Positions 1 to 9,912 of a stretch of DNA of 64,000 nucleotides are shown in pieces. The DNA is from Alloascoidea africana (taxonomy: Eukaryota; Ascomycota; Alloascoideomycetes; Alloascoideales; Alloascoideaceae), in the NCBI GenBank assembly GCA_030581615.1, contig JAKTTT010000035.1, positions 174,781 to 238,780 of the forward strand. The letters are read 5' to 3'. A model generated the notes under the pieces. The model saw only the letters and a program-made list of their open reading frames with translations, was not told the origin of the DNA and searched no databases. A program made the position numbers and the translations under genes. Positions within the stretch are counted from its first letter, which is position 1. Every line of letters begins with the position of its first letter.

Positions 1-146
1 TCAACTCTAGTTTTCGTTGAAAATCCTGTGCCGCAGTGTTTAATACGCTCTTGATTGCATTGATTCCTTATTCTACGGTTTAATTATACAAACCCTGCGG
101 GAACTCGTTTCATCTTCATATCACTGGCACTGAGTATCGCAACAAT

Positions 147-3128
147 ATGTCCGAGGAACATTATGTTTATTCCACCAAGATTTTGACGGCCTCGTCCCCT
201 TCAACTGCGGTCGACATTGTTCGCGATCGTCTCAATCGATCAAAGTTGGTGAATAACGCGATGGCGTCTTTTTTCGAACAGTACCGCTCAATTACCGAAT
301 CGTACAATGAGGAAATTGGAAAGCTAGCTTCAAAGTACTCAAACCTCGATGCCTTCATCGAATCTTTTTCCCCAGCCCCCACTGCGAAATATCCAAACGG
401 GTCGGTCAATGGGAGATCCAATTCAAATAATGTGGGGACACTGGCTCACCTCTGGGGCAACATTATAAAAGGACTATTGCAACAGAAAAAGATAAACGAG
501 GTTTTGCTAAAAAAGATTTTCAATGAAATTGAACAACCCGTTTTACAATTCTCCGATAGAGACCCTAGCTGGTGCGAAATGAGAGACCTTCATTCGAAAC
601 TAAAGATTCACGCGAAAAACCTTTCGAGTTCCGAGCACAAAGTCAGTAAAGCGGAAGGGAAAACTCATTCACCCCGGAAAAAGGATAAGAATGAAAGAAA
701 CATTAAAAATTTGGCTGGCGATCTGAATAGATCTCAACAACTATGGAACAATGAGGCTCCTTACGTTTTTGATCGCTTCGAGCAAACCGACTTGAATAGA
801 GTGGCCAGTGTCAAGAATTTCTTGATGCAGTTCGAAACTCTTTTGATTGAAGCAACAAACCAGAACTTGGCGGCTGAAGAAAAGGTGCTTGACTCTGTTC
901 TTTCTTACGAGCCGTCAGATGAGATTAAACGATTTGCAGAAGAGACCTCACAGCTACTTCAAACCGGCAATGCTGCGACAGCCGCAACATCCCCAGCAAT
1001 TTCGAGACGCTCAACTGCTGCTCAACAGTCAGTGGAAGCGGCGAACGCGAGCGCAAGAAGACCGATTTCGGTCGCTAGTGGACAGAGCGATGCCCAGCAA
1101 CAGCAACAGCTTTCGCAGGAGGACTCTGCTTTTGCTACTTTCACTGAAAAAGCAACACCATCTAAACTAAAATCGAGAGTCGGGTCCATTTTTTCAAGAA
1201 AGAATAAAGACGACAAGAAAAAACATACTGCGGGAATGCACTCTATCAGCGAGTCGTCTTCTGGTTTTGGCCAGAGTTCACGTTTTAGGCGGAGAAGCTT
1301 GAAGCCTGGTTTTTTTTCACACCAGAACAATCCTGCCCATGATAGTACCACCAGTCTTGGTTCTTATAGAAATGACGAGAGGGATACGGAACGAGACCAT
1401 AATCCTTCCCTCGCCAGCCCGAAGGAGCCTGAACACCAGATAGAACCAGGCGAATTGCATCAGCCTGCTTTGTCCAGTGCCACCAACAACAGCCTACAAC
1501 CTCAGCCTTTTAACCAGCCTCGGAATCAGCTTTCGGCGACTCAAGCTCGCGAACAGCCATCATTTGAGCCATTGCAACCTAGACCTGCTTACCAGCCAGT
1601 AGAGCAGGTAGAACAGCAGCAGCAGTCGCTAAAAGCGTTCCCGCCACCACCTCCACCTTCAAGGAAGGGAGCCTATGGAACTTTGGACCCCCATATTAAT
1701 CTTAATGATGAGCCTGCTCTTCCCTCACCAACCCGTTCCGCAGGACCCGGAGGTGCTCCCGGCACTCACGATGAGAGTTCCAACTTATTCAGCTTTCATG
1801 CGCAACCAGGCACCATTAGAGAAGAAGGCGAGGGTGGTGATGATAACGATACGGTTTTGAGTAACATTGCGACTTCTCTACAGAAGCCACCATCGTCTTC
1901 CGTTGGCAGAAGATCCAGTGGACGAAGGGGCAGAAGAGATATCAAATCAAAGCTGTTTACGGATTGGCCAGCATCTGAGATTGAAACTTTGGAAAGACAG
2001 TCGATCGCATCACAGTCCACAGGCACAAGCGCTGTTCACTCTCCAGTGCTGTCTGCACATGTTCTATCTCGATCGCAGTCCACTCGTCCAACCATCTCTT
2101 CGGGATATTCTGAAGATTCACAATCCACCCGCTCTGAAAGAACTGGTTCCATTTCTACTTCAAGTAAGGGCATATTTCTGCACCCCGACATTACTATTCC
2201 AGGTCTTAGTGTTTCAATATGTGAGGTGTACAATGCCAGTTATCGTGACGGAGAACTCGTAAAAGAAGGTTCGAATGTGGTTGGCGAAGCCGCCTTCACT
2301 TACCATGCTCAGAATGACGATGATGCTCCTCTCACATATCAAATCAAGGTTTCGAAAGGCAGTCAGCCTTTGGCCAAGTTAGTTCCAAACCCAGAATTCT
2401 TAAAGCGAGGGGAAAATCCTGATGAATATACTGTCATCACTAACAGCATTTTGTCCAAAACTATTGGCGGCTTGAAGTACATCATCAACGACGTTATCCC
2501 CCCGATTATTGTGTTGCCTATTTGGAGGTTTGAACCAACAATGGCTAGCTTAATGTTGACATTGAAGCTAAACCCCGACTTTGTCGACCAAGTCCTTTCT
2601 CCCTTGCTTAAAAGCAACAAGCTAGACGAAACGGACATTTCATTGACCTTGTCCGAGCTGAGCTTTTCTGTTGGAATTGTAAACACGTCAATTACTTCGG
2701 TCATGTCAAAGCCTACTGGAAAGTACAACCCTGAGAAGAAGCGGCTGATTTGGAAGTTTTCAAACAAGGGAAATTCTATAAATCCATTCAACCCCAAGAA
2801 TCCTAATGACCCAATAAAGCTGTATTTAGGCAAAGAGGAAAGGCTTATTTGTCGATTCTTGACCACGTCTACTGCAAAAGAAGCACCAAACGGAGTTGTC
2901 ACAAAGTTTAAAGTTGATGATCTTGGAATAGGAAATCGAAATCCTGGAAACTATGTGACTTTGAATTATAAAGTTGGAAAGCACTTGAAGGGCGAAGCGG
3001 ATCCTTTTGGAAAGGAAGATAACAACAGCAGCGATAGCAGCAATGAGGAACCTGAATGGGAAGTCATTCCTGGCGTCAGAACTCTTATCTCTGGGTCATA
3101 CTCAGGACATGGACAGAGGCAAAACTAA
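147..3128 (+). CDS. SYP1: Syp1-type endocytic adaptor (F-BAR + mu-homology domain)
   Basis: The 993-aa protein fits the muniscin family: early-arriving, membrane-bending adaptors of clathrin-mediated endocytosis that also affect septin and polarity control at the bud neck. Residues 1 to about 260 are a helical, charged F-BAR-like region. Residues 260-670 are low complexity (Gln, Ser, Pro) with a poly-Pro stretch near residue 500 (PPPPPP) and basic patches, typical of the linker that binds membrane and EH-domain partners. From about residue 674 (PDITIPGLSVSICEVYNA) to the C-terminus is the mu-homology cargo-binding domain. The architecture and length are close to yeast Syp1. The start is the first ATG of a long uninterrupted frame and no intron is needed. 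It is transcribed towards the carrier gene with about 0.9 kb between them. The family call is by domain order and recalled similarity, not an alignment. Confidence 0.88.
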   Translation: MSEEHYVYSTKILTASSPSTAVDIVRDRLNRSKLVNNAMASFFEQYRSITESYNEEIGKLASKYSNLDAFIESFSPAPTAKYPNGSVNGRSNSNNVGTLAHLWGNIIKGLLQQKKINEVLLKKIFNEIEQPVLQFSDRDPSWCEMRDLHSKLKIHAKNLSSSEHKVSKAEGKTHSPRKKDKNERNIKNLAGDLNRSQQLWNNEAPYVFDRFEQTDLNRVASVKNFLMQFETLLIEATNQNLAAEEKVLDSVLSYEPSDEIKRFAEETSQLLQTGNAATAATSPAISRRSTAAQQSVEAANASARRPISVASGQSDAQQQQQLSQEDSAFATFTEKATPSKLKSRVGSIFSRKNKDDKKKHTAGMHSISESSSGFGQSSRFRRRSLKPGFFSHQNNPAHDSTTSLGSYRNDERDTERDHNPSLASPKEPEHQIEPGELHQPALSSATNNSLQPQPFNQPRNQLSATQAREQPSFEPLQPRPAYQPVEQVEQQQQSLKAFPPPPPPSRKGAYGTLDPHINLNDEPALPSPTRSAGPGGAPGTHDESSNLFSFHAQPGTIREEGEGGDDNDTVLSNIATSLQKPPSSSVGRRSSGRRGRRDIKSKLFTDWPASEIETLERQSIASQSTGTSAVHSPVLSAHVLSRSQSTRPTISSGYSEDSQSTRSERTGSISTSSKGIFLHPDITIPGLSVSICEVYNASYRDGELVKEGSNVVGEAAFTYHAQNDDDAPLTYQIKVSKGSQPLAKLVPNPEFLKRGENPDEYTVITNSILSKTIGGLKYIINDVIPPIIVLPIWRFEPTMASLMLTLKLNPDFVDQVLSPLLKSNKLDETDISLTLSELSFSVGIVNTSITSVMSKPTGKYNPEKKRLIWKFSNKGNSINPFNPKNPNDPIKLYLGKEERLICRFLTTSTAKEAPNGVVTKFKVDDLGIGNRNPGNYVTLNYKVGKHLKGEADPFGKEDNNSSDSSNEEPEWEVIPGVRTLISGSYSGHGQRQN

Positions 3129-4036
3129 TATGTTTTTTTGTTGGTTAGTATGCTGGAAGAATGATAAACTGCAGTTCATGAATTTGTTTGAACAGTGCTA
3201 TTTTTTATATAAATCTATGTTCTTGATTGTCTTGTGCTGGGTGGTTTTTGACCACTTGTTATACCCCTTTTATCCCCGTTTTTTTTTTGTGTTGTTTCTA
3301 TTTTTGTTTTAAACTGTCTTGTTTTGCAATCTTAGTTTCCTTAGCCTTGTAAGAAAACTTCAAAAAGTCATTTGAGACTATTGATCAATACCATTTTATC
3401 CATTTCTAAATAGAAGTCTTTATTTTGATATATTCAAGAGACATAACTAATTCTTAATCCAGCTGAAGAAAACACTGACTTTTGTAGCGTGCATAATTAT
3501 TTTGGCTGATCCTGGATAATATTAACGCGCACCAACTGCTTAAGCTATTGAGAGAACCATTAAAGAAGCGGAAACAAAGCGGAAAGCCGTTAGATTCTGA
3601 AACTTCTGCTACTCCATCCACCAGAAGAAAAAAAAGAGCTTGTTTGGACCCGTTTTTAGCCGGACATCAGCCATGAAAACGGGAACGGACTCCGCGGGAA
3701 TATGCTCTTACAGTGGCCGGTTGTGCCTGGCCCATCGCCCCACGCTCTGGTTATGACTGAAATAGATGCTTCAGTATGGAGCCCATCGCAGCCAGCATTG
3801 AGCTCTTTATTTCTTGTCAATCCGAGGAACTTTCTTCTATTTACTGGCCCGGACCCTATGTACCGGGCTATGACCTTTCGGATTTCATTTTCCTATACAT
3901 TTAAGCACAAATATTCTCAACTTTTTCAACTGATCCAATTTTCCCCTGAGGCAAAATAATGCCATTAATACTAATTCTGTGTTACAACTGACCTGTCAAA
4001 GTAGTATTCATATTCTCGTCCCTCTCTACAATATCC
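3129..4036. other. Intergenic region SYP1 to carrier gene
   Basis: About 0.9 kb. It begins with a very T-rich 3' flank after the SYP1 stop (3230-3320), the likely termination and polyadenylation zone. A short GC-richer patch lies near 3640-3800. An 85-codon frame at 3702-3959 has no recognisable composition and I do not call it a gene. Confidence 0.5.
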
Positions 4037-5113
4037 ATGAGTGAAATATCAAGGCCCGCAATTAGTTCAGTACTGGACCAGGCAAATCAGCAAGTATCTG
4101 TAGCGCCTGGTGCAAGCTACATACCTTCTGACAGCAACGCTTTATCAATAAACACTGGACATGATACTGTCAGAATTTTGAAAGAAAGTGTAAGTGAGTA
4201 AGATTATTTTGGTTTTTATCGCAGAGTCTTGGGTTTCTAATGTTTTCTGTAGGGAGCAGGATTTATTGGAGGCATGGCCCAGGTTTTAATAGGCCAACCA
4301 CTGGATCTCATCAAAGTGACACTCCAAACAGGAAAATACCACAGACCATATGAGGCGTTTGTGCAGACTCTGACCAAAGAAGGTCCACAAGGCTTTTACA
4401 AGGGAACATTGGCTCCTTTAATAGGTGTGGGGTTTGTAAATAGCATTTGTTTCAACGTGTGCTATGAGGCCAGAAGACAGATTATGAAATATGAGCCAGA
4501 GCAAAAAGAGCTCACATTGTCTCAATACTTTTTTGCTGGGACAGCCGCTGGATGGATGACATCTCCCATCACCAGTCCAGTTGAGCAGGTCAGAATTTTG
4601 TTGCAGAATCAGTCGCCTCTCAAACACCCAGTGAAAGGGACTGTTGCTGCTCTGCCAATCAATGAATATTATAACGGTCCAAAAGATGCATTCAAAAAGA
4701 TATACAGACAGGGTGGGATTTTCCGAGGTCTGAATACCACTCTTCTCAGAGATGGGGTCGGTCATGGAGTTTGGTTCATGACATATGAATATCTCATGAG
4801 AACGAGGTGTAGCTGCTCAGGTACTAAAAGAGAAAACATACCGATACTGGAGCTTCTTCTTTTTGGCGGCATCGCGGGAGATGCACTATGGCTTAGCACC
4901 TATCCTTTTGACGTTATTAAGACGGTGCAGCAAAGTGATGGCTTTGGCGTAAAAGCGAAATTTAAGAGCCCTTTGCAAGTGGCCAAATTCATATACAGAA
5001 CCGAAGGGCTCAAGGGCTTCTGGAAGGGTATTACACCAGCCCTGATTCGGGCTGTGCCAGTAAACGCTGGCGTGTTTGCTAGCGTGGAACTAGCTTTGAG
5101 AGTGCTTGGTTAG
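4037..5113 (+). CDS. Mitochondrial carrier, YMC1/YMC2-like (one intron)
   Basis: A two-exon gene: exon 1 4037-4189 (51 codons), intron 4190-4252 (donor GTAAGT, acceptor TGTAG, branch-like TTCTAAT near 4236), exon 2 4253-5113, giving 337 aa. The join reads ...RILKES-GAGFIGGMAQVLIGQPLD, restoring the start of the first carrier repeat, which an ATG at 4274 would cut off. Three repeats carry the carrier signature: PLDLIKV, a degenerate SPVEQVRI, and PFDVIKTV. The family is inner-membrane SLC25 exchangers. Closest by recall is YMC1/YMC2, linked to glycine/glutamate or one-carbon metabolism; shared features are GFYKGTLAPLIGVG near the N-terminus and the final FASVELALRVLG. Substrate is inferred only. 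A 25-residue insertion (NQSPLKHPVKGTV...) sits in the second repeat. Confidence 0.85.
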
Positions 5114-5754
5114 AATTGTATTTTAGATGTTTCTAGTAGATTTGTATGCATGGCGTTGGTAGTGGATTTTTCACAGAATAGATTGCGTTGACTTTTTGAG
5201 ACCTGGTAAGAGGCAAGAACAATGTTAACTTGCAAATTTACACTTCAAGTTTTTTGACAATCCAGTAGTTTCATGCTGCCATTTATCACGAGCTTTCAAC
5301 GCGTTTGAGCTCTAGATTAATATCAATTTGGAAATTACATATTTGCGGGACGAGTTTAAGCGGAGCAAGTCAACCCTGCCCGCTTGCTCGTCCTCTCCAA
5401 GTCTGCTTAATCGGAGAGGCTTTTGAAGCTATTCAGGCAAATTCCATTTTTTGTTAATGTGGGGCAGCTGCTTAATAGTCTTGATAATACAGATTAGGGA
5501 TTGGGGTCGTAAATGCAAGAGTTTATAGGAAATCAAGGGTTCTACATAATGATGAGTTTGGACCAAATCGAACCTGAACAGAGCAGTACTAACTGTCAAA
5601 CTAAAACTAAGATTGCCTCAAGGGTCTAACCTGAAACTACCCAGATATCCGTTCTTCACAAGTCAGAAGATTTAAATGAATAACCAGCCCACTCCGGGTA
5701 GAAAATCAGTATGCCATTGCCATGGGAACCTAACGAAAATGAACATCCATCTAT
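5114..5754. other. Convergent intergenic region with clustered dyads
   Basis: This lies between the 3' ends of the carrier gene and the gene on the opposite strand. It holds overlapping inverted repeats at 5348-5419, listed separately. I see no coding gene. Confidence 0.5.
5348..5419. repeat. Cluster of short inverted repeats
   Basis: GGACGAG (5348-5354) can pair with CTCGTCC (5387-5393). GAGCAAG (5363-5369) can pair with CTTGCTC (5383-5389). CCTCTCC (5392-5398) pairs with GGAGAGG (5413-5419). The first two pairings share bases, so they are alternative folds. The block lies between two convergent genes, so a role in 3'-end formation is possible, but that is inference. Confidence 0.5.
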
Positions 5755-6933
5755 CTAGATGGTTACTTCACCCCATACCCCATGAGACGAGGAACTGCTG
5801 GTTACACCGGCATTCAGACTGCTGTTCACAGAGGATTGCTCCCAAAAGTTATTGCTGCTGTTGTCCATAGCCAAACAGGTAGAGGAAGGTGGCTCTTTCT
5901 TTTGGTGCTCTATTATCGATCTGGTAAAAATCTCGACCATAGGACTGAGCTGGGAGGAGATACCAGAAGACAATGAGGTTAAAGACTCCTTCATGCCTCT
6001 GGACTTGCCACCTGCGGCAGCACTACTCTGAAGTTTTTGCTTCCGTTCATGACGTTGCTTTCTTTCATTTCGGAGGTCATGCTGTAGTTGCATCGAAAGA
6101 TTATTGGAGACTTCTTTAATCAATTTAATTTGGTAAGGATTATAATTCTTTAGCAGGGTTTCTCCCCAGAATTTTGTGGCCGATATGGGTGAACAAGTTG
6201 CGGAGGGTCTGGTCCTACCTTTGGAGTTACGAGGCAAATCCTCCAATACGAGTTCTCTGGCAATTCTATTTGCCAGCTGTGACTCGTTAAAATGATGTTC
6301 AAGGCTGGCCAGAACCATAGTAAGATCGTGTTTAATGTTTTCATCGAATGTGCTCATATCGATGCTCATGTGGCTATCGTCTTCATGATCACCAGTAATG
6401 CCCCAAGACATTTCTATGCTATTTTCGCTAGACAGGTCAACCTCTGAGCTAGTCAATGGCGTGAATTCAGATACCATAGACCCATCAGAATTTGTGGACA
6501 AACTAGGGGTTCGTCTAAGCTGGGACTCAAGTTTGAGGAGCTTGTGAAGCATATGAATAGATTGGTTTGTTTGCCACTCACTAACCCGACTATTCGGAAG
6601 CCCAGAGGAGTGCGATGACGATGACGATGTCAGAAATGAACCTTGACCATCATGGCTGGGCATAGTCAGATCTGGTCTTCTTGAATCGTTCTGATTGGTA
6701 TGTCCATGCTCGAATGTTGATAAAGTACCGATGTCAGAGACTGATTCCACATCTAATCCAGTAGTGGTGCCTTCAGAAACGGAAGGTGAAAACACAACCC
6801 ATTCTTCCTCAAACGATGCTGAACCAATACTTGGGTCATTATCCGAAGAGCCGGTGTCTCTTGAACGTACGGAGATGATTTCCGAATCTAAAGATTGGAT
6901 ATGATGTAGGATATTCTGGTATTGAGAGCTCAT
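5755..6933 (-). CDS. Unrecognised 392-aa protein with acidic N-terminus and charged helix
   Basis: I do not recognise a family. The 392-aa product is rich in Ser, Asp and Glu in its first 230 residues and has an acidic aromatic motif at residues 42-50 (EEEWVVFSP). A conserved-looking stretch around residues 255-310 (KFWGETLLKNYNPYQ, then a highly charged RNERKQRHERKQ helix) is the most likely folded or coiled-coil part. The tail is Ser/Asn-rich and ends GVWGEVTI, where W387-x-x-V390 fits an Atg8-interacting (AIM/LIR) pattern. No signal peptide or membrane segment is visible. The start is the first ATG of the frame. The acidic Trp motifs suggest a regulatory or adaptor protein, possibly autophagy-linked, but that is speculation. 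Confidence 0.7.
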   Translation of the reverse strand: MSSQYQNILHHIQSLDSEIISVRSRDTGSSDNDPSIGSASFEEEWVVFSPSVSEGTTTGLDVESVSDIGTLSTFEHGHTNQNDSRRPDLTMPSHDGQGSFLTSSSSSHSSGLPNSRVSEWQTNQSIHMLHKLLKLESQLRRTPSLSTNSDGSMVSEFTPLTSSEVDLSSENSIEMSWGITGDHEDDSHMSIDMSTFDENIKHDLTMVLASLEHHFNESQLANRIARELVLEDLPRNSKGRTRPSATCSPISATKFWGETLLKNYNPYQIKLIKEVSNNLSMQLQHDLRNERKQRHERKQKLQSSAAAGGKSRGMKESLTSLSSGISSQLSPMVEIFTRSIIEHQKKEPPSSTCLAMDNSSNNFWEQSSVNSSLNAGVTSSSSSHGVWGEVTI

Positions 6934-7126
6934 TTTGAAGGAACAGTATGATTCTTTTTTGGTTCTAGGAGCAAATTCAAAAGAAAAGGAGTTCCAGGGA
7001 TGCCAATGACAGTTAAAGAAATGTTGAGATCAATGTTGATGGCATCGGCAATCTCCACGTGATGTTTAGACCTCCACCAGGTATTAAATTAGAGCCTCTT
7101 TCCTTCACCAGGTAGAATAGCAACAG

Positions 7127-7339
7127 ATGGTGTCGGATATAATAAACATATCCCCGTTCAAGGATGGACGGGCGGAATTCTTACAACAGTGGGGTGAACC
7201 TGCCAGACAAGCTTTTCGTGGCGTGGAAACGGAGTATTTAAATCATGTCGGGCAGGTCACAAGTTTAGTTTTGCCGGATCCCTTACGTCAACACTCCCAG
7301 CTTGGTAGAGCTTTTCAAAGAGCAGATATGGTATGCTAA
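7127..7339 (+). CDS. Possible small protein or first exon, unknown
   Basis: A 70-codon frame starts at ATG 7127 (MVSDIINISPFKDGRAEF...) and is protein-like in composition. It is divergent from the 392-aa gene, with 193 bp between starts. The final codons read ATG GTATGC TAA, so the frame could run into an intron donor (GTATGC at 7331). I cannot find a convincing acceptor or second exon. No family is recognised, and it may be chance. Confidence 0.25.
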   Translation: MVSDIINISPFKDGRAEFLQQWGEPARQAFRGVETEYLNHVGQVTSLVLPDPLRQHSQLGRAFQRADMVC

Positions 7340-8602
7340 AGGCATCAGAAACAAAGAGAACTGAAATTCACCAGGCTGGAGTTTGCACTGGTGAGAAGGT
7401 AAAACCATTTATTATATGCGATCCGTTCTCATCTAGGATTGTGGCCATTTAATCTGTTGCAGTCACGTCATGCAACATGGCATTATGCTCAGCTCCAGGC
7501 TCATCCTCAATGTTCATGTTAGCTTCTATTTTCACTGCTGCGTTCACCTTCCCTAGCCACATCTAGCTCATCGACACTTTACCAAGCAGTCTCTCATTTG
7601 TTTCTGTTCGCTTCGGAATAAGCTGTTCTGTAGTCAATTCTGCCCCTTAACGAGATGGTCGATCTTCACATTCACATCCATAGGAAAAACATTAATTAGC
7701 GCCTTCATATTGCAGACACTTGGCCCTTGTAGTTTATCTAAGGAATCATCGCTAGGACAAGAAACCACTAAAACCCATATAGAAGGGAAATATTCCAACA
7801 TAGTTTGAGTCAGAATCATCATTTTGTCGTCCTTGTTTCTGCTTGATCCTACTCAGAAAGTTTCACATACTTCATCTTAGCTCTTCAGCTTCTTCATTCA
7901 GACTAGTTTTTTTCTGTTGACAGTAAATCACAACAGAGAAAAGTGGTACGAACACATGGACAAAAAAGGCACAAGTCCTCTTCTCTATGTGTAATCGTCC
8001 ACCGAAGGAGGTCCAAAACCTGACTTCTAGTCTTCTTGCTGAAGAAAAACACAACAAGTCCAGGTTGCCACCAGGGAAGATTAGACAGAAGCCTGGGAAA
8101 GATAACTTTTGAAAACTGGTACAAGGAAAAAGGCGATGCTCATTGTTGAAGAAGAGATCGCTGAATCGAGAATAATCGAAGAATCACGTAGGTAGAGGTT
8201 GAAGATGTGGCTAGTGAGCATGAACATTATGTCCTATGATGTTTGTGTTGTGCTTATGGATATGATATTGTTATTTCTCAAGCTTGCCTCCTGTAGTCTT
8301 TCATCAGCTCCAACAATGCGCACTCGGGGAATCGTGATGAAAGATGAGCTCCTCCTACAGCACTATCCTTCTTCCAGAACAGTAGTATTCATATAAAGTC
8401 TGCTTTCATGTTTCAACGCTCTTTAGTCAGACCCATGTTGATTGTCATGTGATACTCAAATGACTTGGACTGGATTGGATATCGTAGTTGCCTGTTTGGT
8501 CCTTTTCTGGAGGTGAAGTTTTCGGCTTTATATTGCTTCCTTCTGCTGACCATACTCCGTTGATCTTCACCCACCAACACCAGCATCTTATACATCAACA
8601 AT
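7340..8602. other. Intergenic region upstream of thioredoxin
   Basis: About 1.26 kb with only short unrelated frames on both strands. The 3' part is the thioredoxin promoter and contains a TTAGTCA element at 8423-8429, listed separately. Confidence 0.4.
8423..8429 (+). promoter_or_regulatory. Candidate Yap1/AP-1-type site upstream of thioredoxin
   Basis: TTAGTCA lies 174-180 bp before the thioredoxin ATG. This heptamer is a known Yap1 response element in S. cerevisiae, where thioredoxin genes respond to oxidative stress. A 7-mer can occur by chance; only its position supports it. Confidence 0.35.
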
Positions 8603-8917
8603 ATGGTTGCAATTATCCAATCTGCAGACAACTACAAAAGCGTTGTTGCCTCTGGTCTCGTTGTTGTTGACTTTTTTGCTACCTGGTGCGGACCATGCAA
8701 AATGATTGCCCCAGTTTTGGAAAAGCTTGATAGCCAATACGCCAACGTTAAGTTCATCAAGGTTGACGTTGATGCTCTGGCAGCGGTCGCCGCAGACCTT
8801 CAAATCTCCTCCATGCCCACCCTACTGTTCTACAAAAATGGAAGCATTGTTGGCAAGGTCATTGGTGCGAATCCACCGGCCATCAAGACGGCAATCGACA
8901 AATTGGTAGCAGCTTAG
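8603..8917 (+). CDS. TRX1: Thioredoxin (cytosolic type)
   Basis: This 104-aa protein is a complete classical thioredoxin. It reduces disulfides in peroxiredoxins, ribonucleotide reductase and PAPS reductase, and is itself recycled by NADPH-thioredoxin reductase. The active site WCGPC is at residues 28-32 (cysteines 29 and 32), preceded by VVDFFAT. The cis-Pro loop (SSMPTLLFYKNG) is intact and the length equals that of yeast Trx1/Trx2. There is no presequence, so it is cytosolic or nuclear rather than the mitochondrial Trx3 type. The symbol denotes the TRX1/TRX2 family; I cannot say which paralogue. A possible Yap1 site lies 174 bp upstream. Confidence 0.95.
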   Translation: MVAIIQSADNYKSVVASGLVVVDFFATWCGPCKMIAPVLEKLDSQYANVKFIKVDVDALAAVAADLQISSMPTLLFYKNGSIVGKVIGANPPAIKTAIDKLVAA

Positions 8918-9501
8918 TTTTCGGCTCAAAAGGGTGATCTCCTGCGGCTCAGGCTTCAGCATACCCTCCAATACTCGTTCACATGAAGTGCTTCCCTTGA
9001 TCTTCCAAAGTTTATCCTAGTTGGTGCTTGTTTGTCCTGAATATGTATAGGCGATTCTACAGTGTTTAGTGCTAAGACTAAATGTGCATTCTATGTTTTC
9101 AGAAGCAGCGCAAACTTTCCAACAAGGGAACTTTATTTTGAAATATCTATACTCTCAGGAAGAGATGTCATTCCATTGACAGTAGTAGTCCAAACGGCCT
9201 ATAGTTCATGTACCAACATCGCGCTTTGGCGCTACAACTGTACCGTGTTTCCATTTCATATTAGAACAAACAACTCTTACCCTAAAAAGAAGAAACTAGT
9301 TATGTTAATCAAAGATGAGCATTCAAAGCCGAAAATAGCTTCTGTGTTTCGTGCTTTTGCAAACTCCTCCTGATTTTCTTCTGCTCACAGCATTAATATA
9401 ATCATCATGTGATCTGATTCTTGATCTTTGTCACAACACCACTCCCCAGCTCTCCCACATTTCCTACCAATTGCTCGATCTTGATTGTGTGTGTTCCCAT
9501 A
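8918..9501. other. Intergenic region thioredoxin to RIM1
   Basis: About 580 bp between two same-strand genes. A frame at 9062-9373 has no ATG start and no recognisable features, so I read this as 3' flank plus promoter. Confidence 0.4.
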
Positions 9502-9912
9502 ATGTTGGTTTCTGCCTTTAAAAGATCTCTTTCTGTTTCAGCCCGCACGTTCTCAACATCTTCCAAAAGCCTTGCTCCAGGTCTTGCAAAGATCCAGCTA
9601 ATTGGTCGAATCGGTTCAGATTTTGCTCCACAAACCAGCAAGAACGGGGTGGAATTTTTTCGCTATCCTCTGGCAGTTCAGACCGGGAAGGACCACACCA
9701 GTTGGTTTTATGTAAGCGTTCTTGATCCAAAGGCCGTCGAGTATATGAAGAATTCTTCGCTAAGGAAAGGCACCCTTGTGTACTTGGAGGCAAACGCGTC
9801 TATTCAAACCTATGAAACTGAAGACGGTCGGAAGGGAACAAGCCTGCAATTGATTCAGAGATCTTACAGAACGTTAAGTCAGCCTACTAATGCTGATCAA
9901 TCACAGCAATGA
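9502..9912 (+). CDS. RIM1: Mitochondrial single-stranded DNA-binding protein
   Basis: Starting at ATG 9502 gives 136 aa. The frame is open upstream to another ATG at 9421, but that 27-residue extension is not presequence-like. From 9502 the N-terminus (MLVSAFKRSLSVSARTFSTS) is a clear basic, Ser-rich mitochondrial targeting peptide. The rest is an OB-fold bacterial-type SSB: KIQLIGRIGSDF, then WFYVSVLDPKAVEYM, then KGTLVYLEANASIQTYETEDG, matching Rim1. It coats single-stranded mtDNA during replication and repair. The S. cerevisiae gene has an intron; this one appears intronless. The short Gln-rich tail is not conserved. Confidence 0.9.
   Translation: MLVSAFKRSLSVSARTFSTSSKSLAPGLAKIQLIGRIGSDFAPQTSKNGVEFFRYPLAVQTGKDHTSWFYVSVLDPKAVEYMKNSSLRKGTLVYLEANASIQTYETEDGRKGTSLQLIQRSYRTLSQPTNADQSQQ

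Noticed and set aside
7634-8124. Minus-strand frames upstream of thioredoxin
   Set aside because: Short, no splice signals joining them, and no recognisable motif. One 62-codon frame has a hydrophobic start, but that alone is not enough.
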